64,000 nt of DNA from JBHELB01 sp041859045 (GTDB lineage Bacteria; Hydrogenedentota; Hydrogenedentia; Hydrogenedentales; SLHB01): contig JBHELB010000006.1 in the NCBI GenBank assembly GCA_041859045.1, forward strand, positions 1 to 64,000. The letters are read 5' to 3'. How positions within the stretch are numbered: position 1 is the first letter of the stretch; every line of letters begins with the position of its first letter. Below are positions 1 to 8,349 of this stretch, piece by piece. The notes beneath the pieces are model-generated. The model saw only the letters and a list, made by a program, of their open reading frames with translations. It had not been told where the DNA came from and ran no database searches. The position numbers were made by a program, and so were the translations under genes.

Positions 1-69
1 TTCTACAGATTTTGAGTCTGACCCTGTTCGAGAAAAGGCCCATTTTTCAAGTGTTTTCTGAACAGAAAT

Positions 70-435
70 GTGCGATTGACGATGAGTGCATCAGTAACCA
101 ATTGGAACTATTCAACTTATAACCGGACGGCAGTGAAGAAACATATAGAATCCTTCGACCTGCTGACGCCGGAACTGGCGGCCCAGATGGTGGCGCTGGG
201 GCAACGGCTTGCGCGTCGTATGAAGGAGGTATTCGAGGTCGATCGAGTCGCCTTTCTCTTTACCGGCGGAGATGTGCCGCACGTTCATGCCCATGTTGTT
301 CCAATTCACGACGCGACCGACATTACCTCAGCCCAATACCTGGTTTCGGGGGGCGAACTGGTGTGGGATTCCGCGCATTTGCGCGTGGACAAGCTTGAAC
401 TAGAGCGCGTCCGTGAGCGAATCCTTCCACACTGA
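70..435 (+). CDS. HIT-family protein, apparently lacking the N-terminal part of the domain
   Basis: This encodes a histidine triad (HIT) nucleotide hydrolase or transferase-like protein of 121 residues. The HxHxH signature is seen at residues 71-75 (HVHAHVVP), preceded by the helix that usually comes before it (about residues 24-55). The start is GTG at 70; an in-frame ATG at 82 is an alternative. HIT proteins normally carry about 35-45 further residues upstream, forming the first strands and the purine-binding pocket. Here the same frame is closed upstream by TGA at 13-15 and 19-21, so that part is missing. The gene is therefore either a 5'-truncated remnant or a minimal divergent HIT protein. 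The C-terminal part looks intact. Its function is unknown beyond the family. Confidence 0.7.
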   Translation: MRLTMSASVTNWNYSTYNRTAVKKHIESFDLLTPELAAQMVALGQRLARRMKEVFEVDRVAFLFTGGDVPHVHAHVVPIHDATDITSAQYLVSGGELVWDSAHLRVDKLELERVRERILPH

Positions 436-486
436 GTTTGACGAAGAAGTCGCTATCCTCTGAACGGACGCGACAGAGGAAGAACT

Positions 487-843
487 ATGCGGATGTGCCT
501 GACACGCCCGATGAGTTGGCGGGTTTCACCGCCGATAGTCCTTATTTCGCTTTACACTCCTCAGCTTTGGTTCTTCCTGATGGATTACCCGCACACTGAC
601 TACTGGTATTCCTGGCTCCCGCTCTTTCCAGGCCTGCCCGCGTTTGTCCCTTCGTTTTTAGTCGCGCACGCAATGGGAGGCCTCCTTTTCCTTTGTGTAA
701 GTTGGGCAGGGACAGCTCTTCTCATTGGCACTCTGCTCTGGCTGAGCAGGCGGAAACCACTCGTTTTCTGGGGAATGCTTCCCCTCGCCACCGCGCTATC
801 TATATGGAGTGCCCTGGCCGGATACAGCGCCTTCCGGATGTAG
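487..843 (+). CDS. Small hypothetical membrane protein
   Basis: The product has 118 residues with about three hydrophobic segments (roughly residues 16-32, 50-78 and 90-112), separated by a short aromatic and proline-rich loop. A purine-rich GAGGAAG lies just upstream of the ATG. I do not recognise a family. It stands alone between the HIT protein and the CBS protein, without overlap to either. The membrane character and the ribosome-binding site argue for a real gene, but its short length leaves some doubt. Confidence 0.5.
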   Translation: MRMCLTRPMSWRVSPPIVLISLYTPQLWFFLMDYPHTDYWYSWLPLFPGLPAFVPSFLVAHAMGGLLFLCVSWAGTALLIGTLLWLSRRKPLVFWGMLPLATALSIWSALAGYSAFRM

Positions 844-934
844 AAAACTCCGAATTCCCACGCGTCGGACGATTGACTTTCTCTCCCACGGCTCGCATAG
901 TACAGGTGTCAGGACGTGACCACGGACCGGTTCT

Positions 935-949
935 CCGGGAATATCCCGG
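935..949. promoter_or_regulatory. Perfect palindrome CCGGGAATATCCCGG
   Basis: This 15-bp perfect inverted repeat lies in the 222-bp gap before the CBS-domain gene, about 117 bp upstream of its ATG. Its core GGGAATATCCC recurs at 40371-40383, and a close variant lies at 6981-6994. I infer a protein-binding operator; the binding factor is unknown. Confidence 0.4.
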
Positions 950-1065
950 AAATGAGCGCAGTTGAATTCGTTTTTGTGCAGTTTGGTGTTTGACCTCCTA
1001 GAAGAGCCATGGCGCGGATGTAAACCCATATCGCTGGCCAGGGAGCCGGCAAGAGGACAAAGACG

Positions 1066-1512
1066 ATGTCAACAACAGCCAACGATATTCTGAAAACCAA
1101 GCCGCAAAACGTCTGGTCTGTCTCGCCTAAGGCCAAGGTCATTGAAGCGCTGAAACTCATGGCCGAAAAGGAAATCGGCGCGCTCATCGTCCTCGACGAC
1201 GCAGGGGCGGTCCGTGGAATCTTGTCCGAGCGCGACTATGCCCGGAAAGTCGCCCTTCTTGGCAAGCAGTCGACGCTAACCGCCGTCGAAGAGATCATGA
1301 CGCCCATTGAACGAGTGTTCACCATCAAGACGAGTGCCTCCGTCGAGGATTGCATGGTGCTGATGACCGCCAAACACATCCGCCACCTCCCCGTCTTCGA
1401 TGGGGACGCGTTTGTGGGGCTCATCTCCATCGGCGACGTCGTCAAAGCGATCATCGGCGAGAAGCAAAATCTCATCGAACAGCTTAGCGACTACATCTCC
1501 GGGAAATACTGA
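1066..1512 (+). CDS. CBS-domain pair protein
   Basis: A 148-residue stand-alone Bateman module with two CBS domains (about residues 8-62 and 76-136). It contains the typical ALKLMAEKEIGALIVLDD and HIRHLPVFDGDAFVGLIS stretches. Such proteins bind adenine nucleotides such as AMP, ATP or SAM and act as energy sensors or as regulators of partner proteins. No enzymatic domain is attached, so the partner cannot be read from the sequence. The start is ATG after a GGACAAAGACG leader. Family assignment is firm; the physiological role is open. Confidence 0.92.
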   Translation: MSTTANDILKTKPQNVWSVSPKAKVIEALKLMAEKEIGALIVLDDAGAVRGILSERDYARKVALLGKQSTLTAVEEIMTPIERVFTIKTSASVEDCMVLMTAKHIRHLPVFDGDAFVGLISIGDVVKAIIGEKQNLIEQLSDYISGKY

Positions 1513-1577
1513 TAGCCAACACCGCAGGGCATCGTTCGACTCGCGCGCGGCGCGAAAATCCGGTACACTCCCCGGGC

Positions 1578-2933
1578 ATGCAACTGGATAAGCCTGATAT
1601 TTTGACCGTCAGCCAACTGACGCGCCGGGTCAAGACCCTGCTCGAAACCGAGATATCGTACGTCTGGGTGTCGGGGGAGGTCTCGAATTGGCGCGTCTCG
1701 CCCAGCGGCCATGCCTATTTCACCCTCAAAGACGCCGACGCCCAGCTTGATGCGGTCATATTCCGTGGGCATCTGATGAAACTTCGGTTTGCGCCGGAAA
1801 ACGGCCTCGAAGTGGTCGTATCGGGGCGGATCACTGTCTACGAAAAGCGCGGCAACTACCAGATCGTCTGCGAGGAGATGCAGCCCAAAGGCTATGGCGC
1901 GCTGCAGTTGGCGTTCGAGAAGCTCAAGCGCAAACTCGAGGCCGAGGGGCTGTTCGACGCCGCGCACAAGAAGCCGCTGCCGATGTTGCCCCGGCGTATT
2001 GGCGTCGTCACGTCGCCCACCGGCGCGGCCATTCGCGATATTCTCCACGTACTGGGTCGGCGCTTTGCGAATGTCCATGTGTTGATTTACCCCGCGCGCG
2101 TCCAGGGCGAAGAAGCAGCTGAGGAGATTGTCGAGGGCATCCGTGTGCTCGAGGACCTCGGCGTGAACGTCATGATCGTGGGTCGTGGCGGCGGCTCCCT
2201 CGAGGACCTCTGGCCGTTCAACGAAGAACTTGTCGTTCGTGCCATTCACGAGGCGCAGACGCCGATCATTTCCGCTGTGGGGCACGAGATAGACTTTACG
2301 TTGTCTGATTTCGCCGCGGATCTGCGCGCGCCGACGCCGTCGGCCGCCGCGGAAATTGTGGTGCAAGAACGTGAAGTGCTGCTCGACCGCGTGCAACGCG
2401 CGCGGAGCGGCATGGCGAAAGCCACGGCGACGCTGGTCGACTCGGCACGTAGCAGGTTGCGGTTGCTTGCGGCGTCGTATCTGTTTCAGCGGCCTGAGGA
2501 ACTGGTCCGGCAACGTCGCCAGCAGGTGGACGAGTTTCGCATGCGGCTGGATTCGGCGCTTCATAGCGATGTTGATGCCTTGCGCCGTCGGTTGGACCAT
2601 GCCAATCGCGCGCTTAGTTTGCTGTCGCCGAGTCAACGGATTGCCCGTGGACGCGATGCCCTAACTGCTGCGCACAGTCGCCTCCTGCGGGCGGTGCGAA
2701 ATGAACCTGAGCGCGGCCGCGCGCGATTCCGCATGCTTGCCGCCAAGCTCCACGCGCTGAGTCCGTTGGCTATCTTGGGGCGGGGATACGCACTGGTGTG
2801 GAAACAGCCCGAGGGGGTGTTGATCCGCGATGTGGCGCAACTAGAACGAGACGACACCGTACGGCTTCGCTTCGGCAAGGGCGAGGCGACGGCCACCATT
2901 CAGAATACCGAGGGAGACAGTCATGGCGTCTGA
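1578..2933 (+). CDS. xseA: Exodeoxyribonuclease VII large subunit
   Basis: XseA is the catalytic subunit of exonuclease VII, which degrades single-stranded DNA into oligonucleotides in the cytoplasm. The 451-residue product has the N-terminal OB-fold (about residues 5-105, with VSGEVSNW and YFTLKD), then the catalytic core (about 120-330, including RIGVVTSPTGAAIRD and the GRGGGSLEDLW loop). A coiled-coil region and a C-terminal segment ending in SPLAILGRGYALV follow. This is the usual domain order and length. It overlaps xseB by 11 bp, so the two subunits are translationally coupled. ATG at 1578 fits the family N-terminus (PDILTVSQLTRRVK). Confidence 0.97.
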   Translation: MQLDKPDILTVSQLTRRVKTLLETEISYVWVSGEVSNWRVSPSGHAYFTLKDADAQLDAVIFRGHLMKLRFAPENGLEVVVSGRITVYEKRGNYQIVCEEMQPKGYGALQLAFEKLKRKLEAEGLFDAAHKKPLPMLPRRIGVVTSPTGAAIRDILHVLGRRFANVHVLIYPARVQGEEAAEEIVEGIRVLEDLGVNVMIVGRGGGSLEDLWPFNEELVVRAIHEAQTPIISAVGHEIDFTLSDFAADLRAPTPSAAAEIVVQEREVLLDRVQRARSGMAKATATLVDSARSRLRLLAASYLFQRPEELVRQRRQQVDEFRMRLDSALHSDVDALRRRLDHANRALSLLSPSQRIARGRDALTAAHSRLLRAVRNEPERGRARFRMLAAKLHALSPLAILGRGYALVWKQPEGVLIRDVAQLERDDTVRLRFGKGEATATIQNTEGDSHGV

Positions 2934-3243
2934 ACCGAAATTCGAAAAAGACCTTGAACGCCTCGAGGCGATAGTCGAGGCGCTTGAAGCGGGCGAACTG
3001 CCACTCGATGAGGCGCTTAAACGCTTTGAGGAGGGTATTCGTCTGGCTCAGCGCTGCGAAAAGACGCTGACCGAGGCAGAAAAACGCATCGAGTTGCTTA
3101 CGAAGAACGCCGACGGGGAACTGGAGGCCGTACCTTTCGAGGAGGAAGAGACGACACCGAAACAGAAATCCTCCTCCAAAGGCGGAAAGCGTGAACAAGC
3201 CGAAGAGAGCGAGGAGAAGGAAGAGGGAGGCCTGTTGTTCTGA
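2923..3243 (+). CDS. xseB: Exodeoxyribonuclease VII small subunit
   Basis: XseB is the small helical subunit that coats the XseA coiled coil. The conserved family region FEKDLERLEAIVEALEAGEL covers about residues 6-25, and the two-helix core ends near residue 70. The 106-residue protein is longer than the typical 70-85 because of a highly charged Glu/Lys/Ser tail (about residues 70-106). Its start lies within xseA, and its TGA overlaps the ispA ATG by one base, giving an xseA-xseB-ispA unit. Confidence 0.96.
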   Translation: MASEPKFEKDLERLEAIVEALEAGELPLDEALKRFEEGIRLAQRCEKTLTEAEKRIELLTKNADGELEAVPFEEEETTPKQKSSSKGGKREQAEESEEKEEGGLLF

Positions 3244-4106
3244 TGAATCCCTCCGCGTTCCTCGAGGAAAAGGGCCAATCTACGGAAGCGGCCTTGCGCC
3301 GATTGCTTGAAAACTATCCTGGAGTTCCAGAGAGGCTGCGCGAGGCAATGGCGTATAGCCTGTTCGCAGGGGGCAAGCGGTTGCGCCCCGCGCTCGTTCT
3401 CGGCGCGGCAGAGTTGCTCGGCGCGTCCACCGATTCCGCACTGCCCGCCGCGTGCGCGATTGAAATGATTCACACGTATTCGCTGATTCACGATGACCTG
3501 CCTTGCATGGACGACGACGACCTCCGTCGTGGCCGCCCCACGTTGCACAAGGTTTACGGAGAAGCGATGGCGGTGCTTGCGGGCGATGCCCTGTTGACTC
3601 TCGCGTTTGAGGAACTCGCCCGCACGGGGCGCGCGGACCTCGTGAGCGAACTGGCCCAAGCCGCTGGGGCGGCGGGAATGGTGGGCGGACAGGTAATCGA
3701 CATGCTGAGCGAGGGAGAGCAGATTCCCCTCGACGCATTACGCCATCTTCACGCCTGCAAGACTGGCGCGCTCATTCGCGGCGCGGTTCGTCTTGGGGCG
3801 TTGGCCGCCAATGCTGCCCCGGCCCGTCTTGACGCCCTCACCCGTTACGGCGAAGCCATCGGTCTAGCCTTCCAAATCGCGGATGACATCCTGGATGTGG
3901 TCGGTTCGGAGAAGGACCTCGGAAAGCGAGTAGGAGCCGATGCCGCTCACGATAAATCCACGTACCCCGCCCTGCTCGGGTTGGAGGAATCCCGCCGCCT
4001 AGGCAATGACGCGGTCGCGGCCGCCTTGGAGGCGCTGTCTAGCTTTGGTTCTGAGGCCGAACCTTTCCGTCTCTTGGCCTGCTACATCATGGAGCGCAAT
4101 AAGTAA
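3243..4106 (+). CDS. ispA: Polyprenyl (farnesyl/geranylgeranyl) diphosphate synthase
   Basis: A trans-isoprenyl diphosphate synthase that condenses IPP with allylic diphosphates, supplying precursors for quinones, carotenoids or undecaprenyl carriers. The first aspartate-rich motif, DDLPCMDDDD, lies near residues 84-93. The second, DDILD, lies near residue 215 within AFQIADDILDVVGSEKDLGK. GGKRLRP near residue 43 binds diphosphate. The 287-residue length suits the short-chain (FPP/GGPP) group. A gene order of exonuclease VII subunits followed by ispA is widespread in bacteria. Exact chain length cannot be read reliably by eye. Confidence 0.93.
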   Translation: MNPSAFLEEKGQSTEAALRRLLENYPGVPERLREAMAYSLFAGGKRLRPALVLGAAELLGASTDSALPAACAIEMIHTYSLIHDDLPCMDDDDLRRGRPTLHKVYGEAMAVLAGDALLTLAFEELARTGRADLVSELAQAAGAAGMVGGQVIDMLSEGEQIPLDALRHLHACKTGALIRGAVRLGALAANAAPARLDALTRYGEAIGLAFQIADDILDVVGSEKDLGKRVGADAAHDKSTYPALLGLEESRRLGNDAVAAALEALSSFGSEAEPFRLLACYIMERNK

Positions 4107-4169
4107 ATATTTCGACGAAAAGCACCACGTTTTGTGGAATGCGGCTTTACAGGAATTCACTGGCGCGCT

Positions 4170-4703
4170 CTAGACGAAGTATCGGCAGACCTCGAGCGTA
4201 TAGTCCTGCTCGCGATTGCGCTCGCCGATTTTCTGAGCGGGGTTGCCCGCCACAATTGTGTAGGGCGGCACGTCTTTCGTGACCACGCTGCCCGCGCCCA
4301 CGACCGCTCCCTCGCCGAGCCGTACTCCCGGAAGGATAATCGCGCGGGCAAAAATAGACACGCGATCTTCGATGACCACCGGCGCGCCCTTGGTACGGTA
4401 GTTGGCGGCTTGCACGTCATGCCCTAGGGTGAAAATGGCAACCTGCATGGCGATGTCGACGTTGTTGCCGATGGTGAGTCCGCTACGTCCATCGAGTATG
4501 CACCCGGGATTAACCAGCGTGTGATCGCCAATCGTAATGCAGCGTGGTTTGTCCAACCAGACTCCGGTATGAACCACCGAGCCTTTGCCCAACTTTACGC
4601 GGTAGAGATGCCGCAGCAGGAAACAACGCAGGCTGTTGATGGGAAGGCGGCCTATGAGGTAATGCCAGACGGCCATATACGCCATCAGCAGGACAGTCTT
4701 CAT
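4170..4703 (-). CDS. Left-handed beta-helix acetyltransferase (WcaF/maltose acetyltransferase-like)
   Basis: A 177-residue hexapeptide-repeat O-acetyltransferase that would transfer acetyl from acetyl-CoA to a sugar hydroxyl. The N-terminal 40 residues are hydrophobic and basic. From about residue 45 the imperfect [LIV]-G-x4 repeats of a left-handed beta-helix run to about residue 160. The catalytic-type histidine is in FTLGHDV, and the C-terminal hallmark is VVGAGSVVTKDVPPYTIVAGNPAQKIG. A GGGAGGA ribosome-binding site precedes the ATG. It lies 12 bp downstream of the glycosyltransferase on the same strand, so the pair probably decorates a surface polysaccharide. The precise acceptor is unknown. 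Confidence 0.9.
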   Translation of the reverse strand: MKTVLLMAYMAVWHYLIGRLPINSLRCFLLRHLYRVKLGKGSVVHTGVWLDKPRCITIGDHTLVNPGCILDGRSGLTIGNNVDIAMQVAIFTLGHDVQAANYRTKGAPVVIEDRVSIFARAIILPGVRLGEGAVVGAGSVVTKDVPPYTIVAGNPAQKIGERNREQDYTLEVCRYFV

Positions 4704-4715
4704 CGGATTCCTCCC

Positions 4716-5927
4716 TTAGCGCGCGCGCCGTCGCACGGCTTCGTTATACGCCGTGTCGAGCAGCGGCTCAAATGAATCCCAGTCGTACTTCTCGAGTGCG
4801 CGCGCCCGGCCATTTCGGCCAAGATCCGCGCGAAGCCCGGGCTCATCGAAAAGACGTCCAAGCGCCTCCGCAAACGTTGCGGGCGTGTCGGCGAGGAGGA
4901 GATGTCTTCCGTCCTCGCAGTCGATGCCTTCCGCCCCACGGGAGGTGGAAACGATGGCCTTGCCCATCGCCATGCCCTCGATCACTTTGAGGCGCGTGCC
5001 ACTGCCTATGCGAAGCGGAACAACGGCGACCTGAGCCTTCGCCTGGTAGGGGCGAACGTCGGGAACATTGGCGTGAACAGAGACGTGCGGCCCTTCGAGC
5101 GCGCACACACGCGGGTCAGGGTCACGTCCAACGATATCGAGCCGAGCCGCCGGGTAGCGCTTCAGCACCAGCGGCAGAATTTCCTCGACAAAATATACGC
5201 AGGCGTCGATATTTGCGGGGGCGTTCAGCGCCGCCGTGTACACGAGCGAGAAGGGAGTCTCTTCAGCGTGTTCAGCCGGCGCAAAATACCCGCAATCCAC
5301 CCCGTTCGGAATCGTGAAAAGCGCAGCAGTCGGCGCAAGCTGTTGCGCCTGCGCACGATCGACGTCCGAACAAACAATCGACGCGTCGAACTCGCGCAGC
5401 ACGCGCGTCTCGAACGCCTGTGTGCGCGCAGCTTGATGCCAGGCAAACGCACGCGCCAGCGGGCGGTTGCGGTTCTGTGCCGCGAAGTCACGCCAGAGTT
5501 GCGCGTAGATATTCTGCGCGTCGTAGACACAAGGCAGATCTTTGAACAACGGGCGGTATTGCGCGGTGTGAGGATGGTGCGCGTGGACAAGGTCAATTCG
5601 CTGTTCGCGTAGGATGCGACGAATCTGGTTCGCGAAATCGGCATAGCCAAAGTTGCGTATGGTGTAGGGCCTTCCGCCCAGGAGCGAAGACAGCCCATTG
5701 GCCACCTTGAACGCCAACGAGTTTGGACGCTCCACGACCGTGACTTCGCGGAAATGCGTCTTCGCCGCCCCCACGCCCTCGGCGGAAGGCGGGCACTGGG
5801 GCAAATGCATGCCCAGGAAGTGAATTTCGTGGCGTTTGCTGCCTATCCGCGTGAGATGCCACGTGCGCAGTTGGCCGCCGTCCATAGGACCGTCAAAAAA
5901 CGTTGTGGACAGGACCAATATGCGCAC
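4716..5927 (-). CDS. Glycosyltransferase, GT4-type (GT-B fold)
   Basis: A two-domain GT-B glycosyltransferase of the GT1/GT4 superfamily. The N-terminal acceptor domain begins VRILVLSTTFFDGP. The C-terminal nucleotide-sugar domain includes a Rossmann region, LDIVGRDPDP, and the segment VVPLRIGSGTRLKVIEGMAM with its E-x7-E-type region. The open frame extends upstream to 6002. I prefer the GTG at 5927, which directly precedes the first beta strand and has GAGG about 11 bp upstream; the longer N-terminus (residues MTHPASPSY...) has no family counterpart. It is followed at 12 bp by the acetyltransferase. Substrate unknown. Confidence 0.88.
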   Translation of the reverse strand: MRILVLSTTFFDGPMDGGQLRTWHLTRIGSKRHEIHFLGMHLPQCPPSAEGVGAAKTHFREVTVVERPNSLAFKVANGLSSLLGGRPYTIRNFGYADFANQIRRILREQRIDLVHAHHPHTAQYRPLFKDLPCVYDAQNIYAQLWRDFAAQNRNRPLARAFAWHQAARTQAFETRVLREFDASIVCSDVDRAQAQQLAPTAALFTIPNGVDCGYFAPAEHAEETPFSLVYTAALNAPANIDACVYFVEEILPLVLKRYPAARLDIVGRDPDPRVCALEGPHVSVHANVPDVRPYQAKAQVAVVPLRIGSGTRLKVIEGMAMGKAIVSTSRGAEGIDCEDGRHLLLADTPATFAEALGRLFDEPGLRADLGRNGRARALEKYDWDSFEPLLDTAYNEAVRRRAR

Positions 5928-6818
5928 GAATTGGGGCACCTCATTTGAGCTCGAAGCAAATTGCGTTTCCCGAGTATAGGAAGGGGATGCGGGATGCGTC
6001 AAGGGCGAAGCACTTGGCTTGCCTGTATTTCCGCACTCAATGCGCGTGACAGAGGGAGCGCTCTCCGGCGATCGTAGGCGTAAAATGTAAAACGCTCTAG
6101 GTGAGTAGGATACATGTGCATCGCGACGCCAAGTCAGGGGTGCGCGGGGCTCCCCTAGGGGTTGCCCCTATGGAAGCAATAGGAGTTAACCTATAGAATT
6201 TTCAGGAACTTACGGCTATTCATAGGAACAACGATACGCTAAGATGGGATTGTTGTTGGAGGCGATGTGGCCCCTCGAAATGGGCTACGGTCCCCAAGGA
6301 AAGTTGAACCAGCGGAATCGGCAGCCCCGAGGGGCACCGGTATACCGCAGATCTTACCGCGGCGTCGTCGAAACTCCAGGCAAGTGTGCGTTGCCTCGAG
6401 CCACCGTTGCTTTGCAGACTGTTTCGAGACGCAGTCAGCTTGTGGTTCTGACCCCCCAAGTAAAGAGCCGCCACAAGCTGCGGACGGCGGCGCCGCGGTC
6501 CCCCCCATTCGTTTCTCTCGCCCGCCTGCGCCAGGGTGCAAGGTGCTTTCTATTCTGAGTTGTCGCTACGCCGCAATGGCGTGGCACATTGGGACAACGC
6601 CGAGCAGTTTCCCTATAACAAATTGATGCATCATGATTTACCGTCAAAATACGCCTTAAAATGGCGCAAGACTCTTTTGCTTGCGCATCACACAAGATCC
6701 GATTCCAGAGTACAGATTTCCGCCATCTGCTGCGCACGTGTAACGAAACTCCCAAGATGTGGTAGGTATGAATGAACGCGCACGAGCGTCGTCCAATTCG
6801 CAGGAAGGAAACGAGGCC
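5928..6818. other. About 0.9 kb without a supported gene
   Basis: The short open frames here overlap one another on both strands, lack ribosome-binding sites and resemble no family I know. What can be seen is a GC-rich inverted repeat (6156-6170), a GCGTAAAATGTAAAACGC near-palindrome around 6079-6096, and several copies of TAG/CTA-containing short repeats around 6150-6200. The stretch may hold divergent promoters or the remains of a decayed gene. Confidence 0.5.
6156..6170. promoter_or_regulatory. Inverted repeat TAGGGGTTGCCCCTA
   Basis: Six-base arms (TAGGGG/CCCCTA) surround a 3-bp centre. The site sits in a run of further short GGGG/CCCC repeats (6136-6170). It is G-rich like the sites at 935, 6981 and 40371 but has a different centre. 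A regulatory role is inference. Confidence 0.3.
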
Positions 6819-6950
6819 ATGCGCGAGAAGGTCTGTGTACCAAGGATGGACGTGTTCGGAGCGGTCCAGGGCATCGTCGACAGTGTTCTGGCTCTGCTGC
6901 ATGGCCTGCTTCGGTGGGTCTTGGGAGTGCTCTCCAGATCGAAGGCCTAG
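6819..6950 (+). CDS. Small amphipathic/hydrophobic peptide (43 codons)
   Basis: The ATG at 6819 follows a strong purine tract, GGAAGGAAACGAGG. The product is 43 residues. An internal ATG at 6846 begins the part that looks like a peptide in its own right: a leucine/valine-rich segment (GIVDSVLALLHGLLRWVLG) ending in a basic tail, RSKA. This would suit a single membrane or amphipathic helix. It sits 66 bp upstream of another small ORF (7017). The short ORF at 24043 has a related pattern (SVL-x-LL/F-x-LLR-x-G). No family is recognised; holin-like, toxin-like or structural small proteins are all possible. Confidence 0.45.
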   Translation: MREKVCVPRMDVFGAVQGIVDSVLALLHGLLRWVLGVLSRSKA

Positions 6951-6980
6951 GCTGGAGCGCTCCTCGAAACCATCCACAAC

Positions 6981-6994
6981 GGGGAATTATCCCC
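6981..6994. promoter_or_regulatory. Inverted repeat GGGGAATTATCCCC
   Basis: A 14-bp near-perfect dyad 22 bp upstream of the small ORF at 7017. It has the same GGGGAAT/ATCCCC half-sites as the sites at 935-949 and 40371-40383, but with a one-base longer spacer. It could be an operator for the downstream ORF. Confidence 0.4.
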
Positions 6995-7016
6995 TAACTC
7001 AAACGGAGAGAAGAAG

Positions 7017-7127
7017 ATGAAGCACATCAAGAAGATCAGCGTGTCCAAGCCGGCGTCGGCCGTCACCGGTATCCTCAACAAGATCGAGGACATCTTGAGC
7101 AATCTCAAGGGTGAGCAGAGCGCGTAA
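7017..7127 (+). CDS. Small basic peptide, 36 residues
   Basis: The ATG at 7017 is preceded by ACGGAGAGAAGA, a good ribosome-binding site. The product begins MKHIKKISVSKPAS and continues with an amphipathic helix, AVTGILNKIEDILSNLKG. A perfect Rho-independent terminator follows 36 bp after the stop (7164-7205), and a GGGGAAT-type dyad lies just upstream. Promoter-side site, ribosome-binding site, ORF and terminator together make a complete small transcription unit, so I think it is translated. No known family is recognised. Confidence 0.55.
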   Translation: MKHIKKISVSKPASAVTGILNKIEDILSNLKGEQSA

Positions 7128-7163
7128 GGCGCTGACGCGGATTGCCGCGTTGTACTTAGGGAG

Positions 7164-7205
7164 GCGCCTCGTTCGGGTTTCTGCCCGCACGAGGCGCTTC
7201 CCTTT
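7164..7205 (+). terminator. Rho-independent terminator after the small ORF
   Basis: GCGCCTCG (7164-7171) pairs with CGAGGCGC (7190-7197). The loop contains an inner CGGG/CCCG stem, and the hairpin is followed by TTCCCTTTT. It closes the unit containing the ORF at 7017 and lies just before the convergent stop of the minus-strand gene at 7215. Confidence 0.8.
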
Positions 7206-7214
7206 TCATTGCAT

Positions 7215-8108
7215 TTAGACTGGCGGCACTGAAAGCAGGTGTTTCTCGTAGCGACTAATCGGCATACCCGCCTTGGCGGTCACCATCACGGCGACTTGGT
7301 ACGGTTGGATGCGTGAGAAAAATTCTTCTAACTCCGCGTCAGTCCATGGCTTGGCGGTCCAGTACTCGTGGGTGAGTTTTCGGGGATCGCTGAAATGTCC
7401 GGACATTTCCTTCAAGACCTGCTCGCAAAACACTCCGTACAGGATGTATTCGGACAAATTCCATTGGGCGCAGATGGTTTCGACCCAACGACGGCCGGAT
7501 TGCCTTTCGAGGTGTTCATACAGGCGCAGGACGTTTTCGCGTCGCCAGGTGATAATATTCCCGATATGCGCCGCGCCGTAGTAATTTTGCGGGGGTAACC
7601 CCAGTAGGCGACCGGCGGTAGCGTGCCAGAGCAGGTGTTCGCCGAAATTGGCGCCGCCGGGGACGCTGAAGAGGCGTACCTTGCCGTCTTGTACGAGGGT
7701 CCGCGGGTCAAAACGGCGCACAAATGTCACATCGCTGTCTACATAAATGAGCACATCGTCGGACACATGTTTTGCCATGCCGATTTTGGTGATCTGCTGG
7801 AGAATCCAGTTCCGCACCGGCATGGTTTTCAGGCTGAGCCACCAGCGCTTGGCGAAGGGGACCCGGAAGATCCACCAGGGGACGACCGATTCCACGGTGA
7901 CCACCTTGGTGTGCGGTCCCTCGAACTCGCGAAACAGCGGCACATCGCGCCGGTCGACGACCAGATAGTGGGTGACCGGCGGATCCACGAAGCGGCGCAC
8001 GCTCTCGACGAGCAGACGACAGCGCTCGAGGTCCTTCCAGTAACTCATGGTAATCATTCCGAAGCGCGGGGAAGTCTCGGACGCGGCTGGTGAAATTGAT
8101 GCCTCCAT
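7215..8108 (-). CDS. DUF6492 family, glycosyltransferase-like protein
   Basis: A 297-residue protein with a GT-A-like nucleotide-sugar fold. Residues 16-55 resemble the first Rossmann strands (FGMITMSYWKDLERC, then THYLVVDRRD). A DSD motif (VLIYVDSDVTFVRRF, about residue 120) is the likely metal and nucleotide-sugar site. The C-terminal half is rich in Trp and Tyr. I associate this pattern with DUF6492 proteins found in polysaccharide loci. A GAGGAG ribosome-binding site precedes the ATG. It is divergent from the receiver-hydrogenase operon. Substrate unknown. Confidence 0.75.
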   Translation of the reverse strand: MEASISPAASETSPRFGMITMSYWKDLERCRLLVESVRRFVDPPVTHYLVVDRRDVPLFREFEGPHTKVVTVESVVPWWIFRVPFAKRWWLSLKTMPVRNWILQQITKIGMAKHVSDDVLIYVDSDVTFVRRFDPRTLVQDGKVRLFSVPGGANFGEHLLWHATAGRLLGLPPQNYYGAAHIGNIITWRRENVLRLYEHLERQSGRRWVETICAQWNLSEYILYGVFCEQVLKEMSGHFSDPRKLTHEYWTAKPWTDAELEEFFSRIQPYQVAVMVTAKAGMPISRYEKHLLSVPPV

Positions 8109-8349
8109 GCGGTCTCCTCATCCGTTCTGAAGGGGCCAACGCTCAGTGCCCTATCAGTGTGCGGAAATGCGCCCGCGCGTTCAAGAGCACGAATCGGCCG
8201 TTTCTCCGGCACATTGCAGTATCCGAAACTTGTTCTCCACTTTGCGTCTTGCCGGGTCGTGCAAATTGTACTATTCTGAAGGCGGGACATTGAGCCCAGG
8301 AAACGTAAACGCTGGCGTTTCTTGCGCGGTCCGGAAAGTGGGGCGTGCC

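Noticed and set aside
1491..2636. 381-codon minus-strand open frame opposite xseA
   Set aside because: It lies wholly on the antisense strand of a well-supported gene. The Arg/His/Gln-rich composition is typical of an antisense frame in GC-rich DNA, and no family is recognised.
6244..6558. Short open frames in 6.2-6.6 kb
   Set aside because: Overlapping frames on both strands, no ribosome-binding site, no family resemblance and odd composition.
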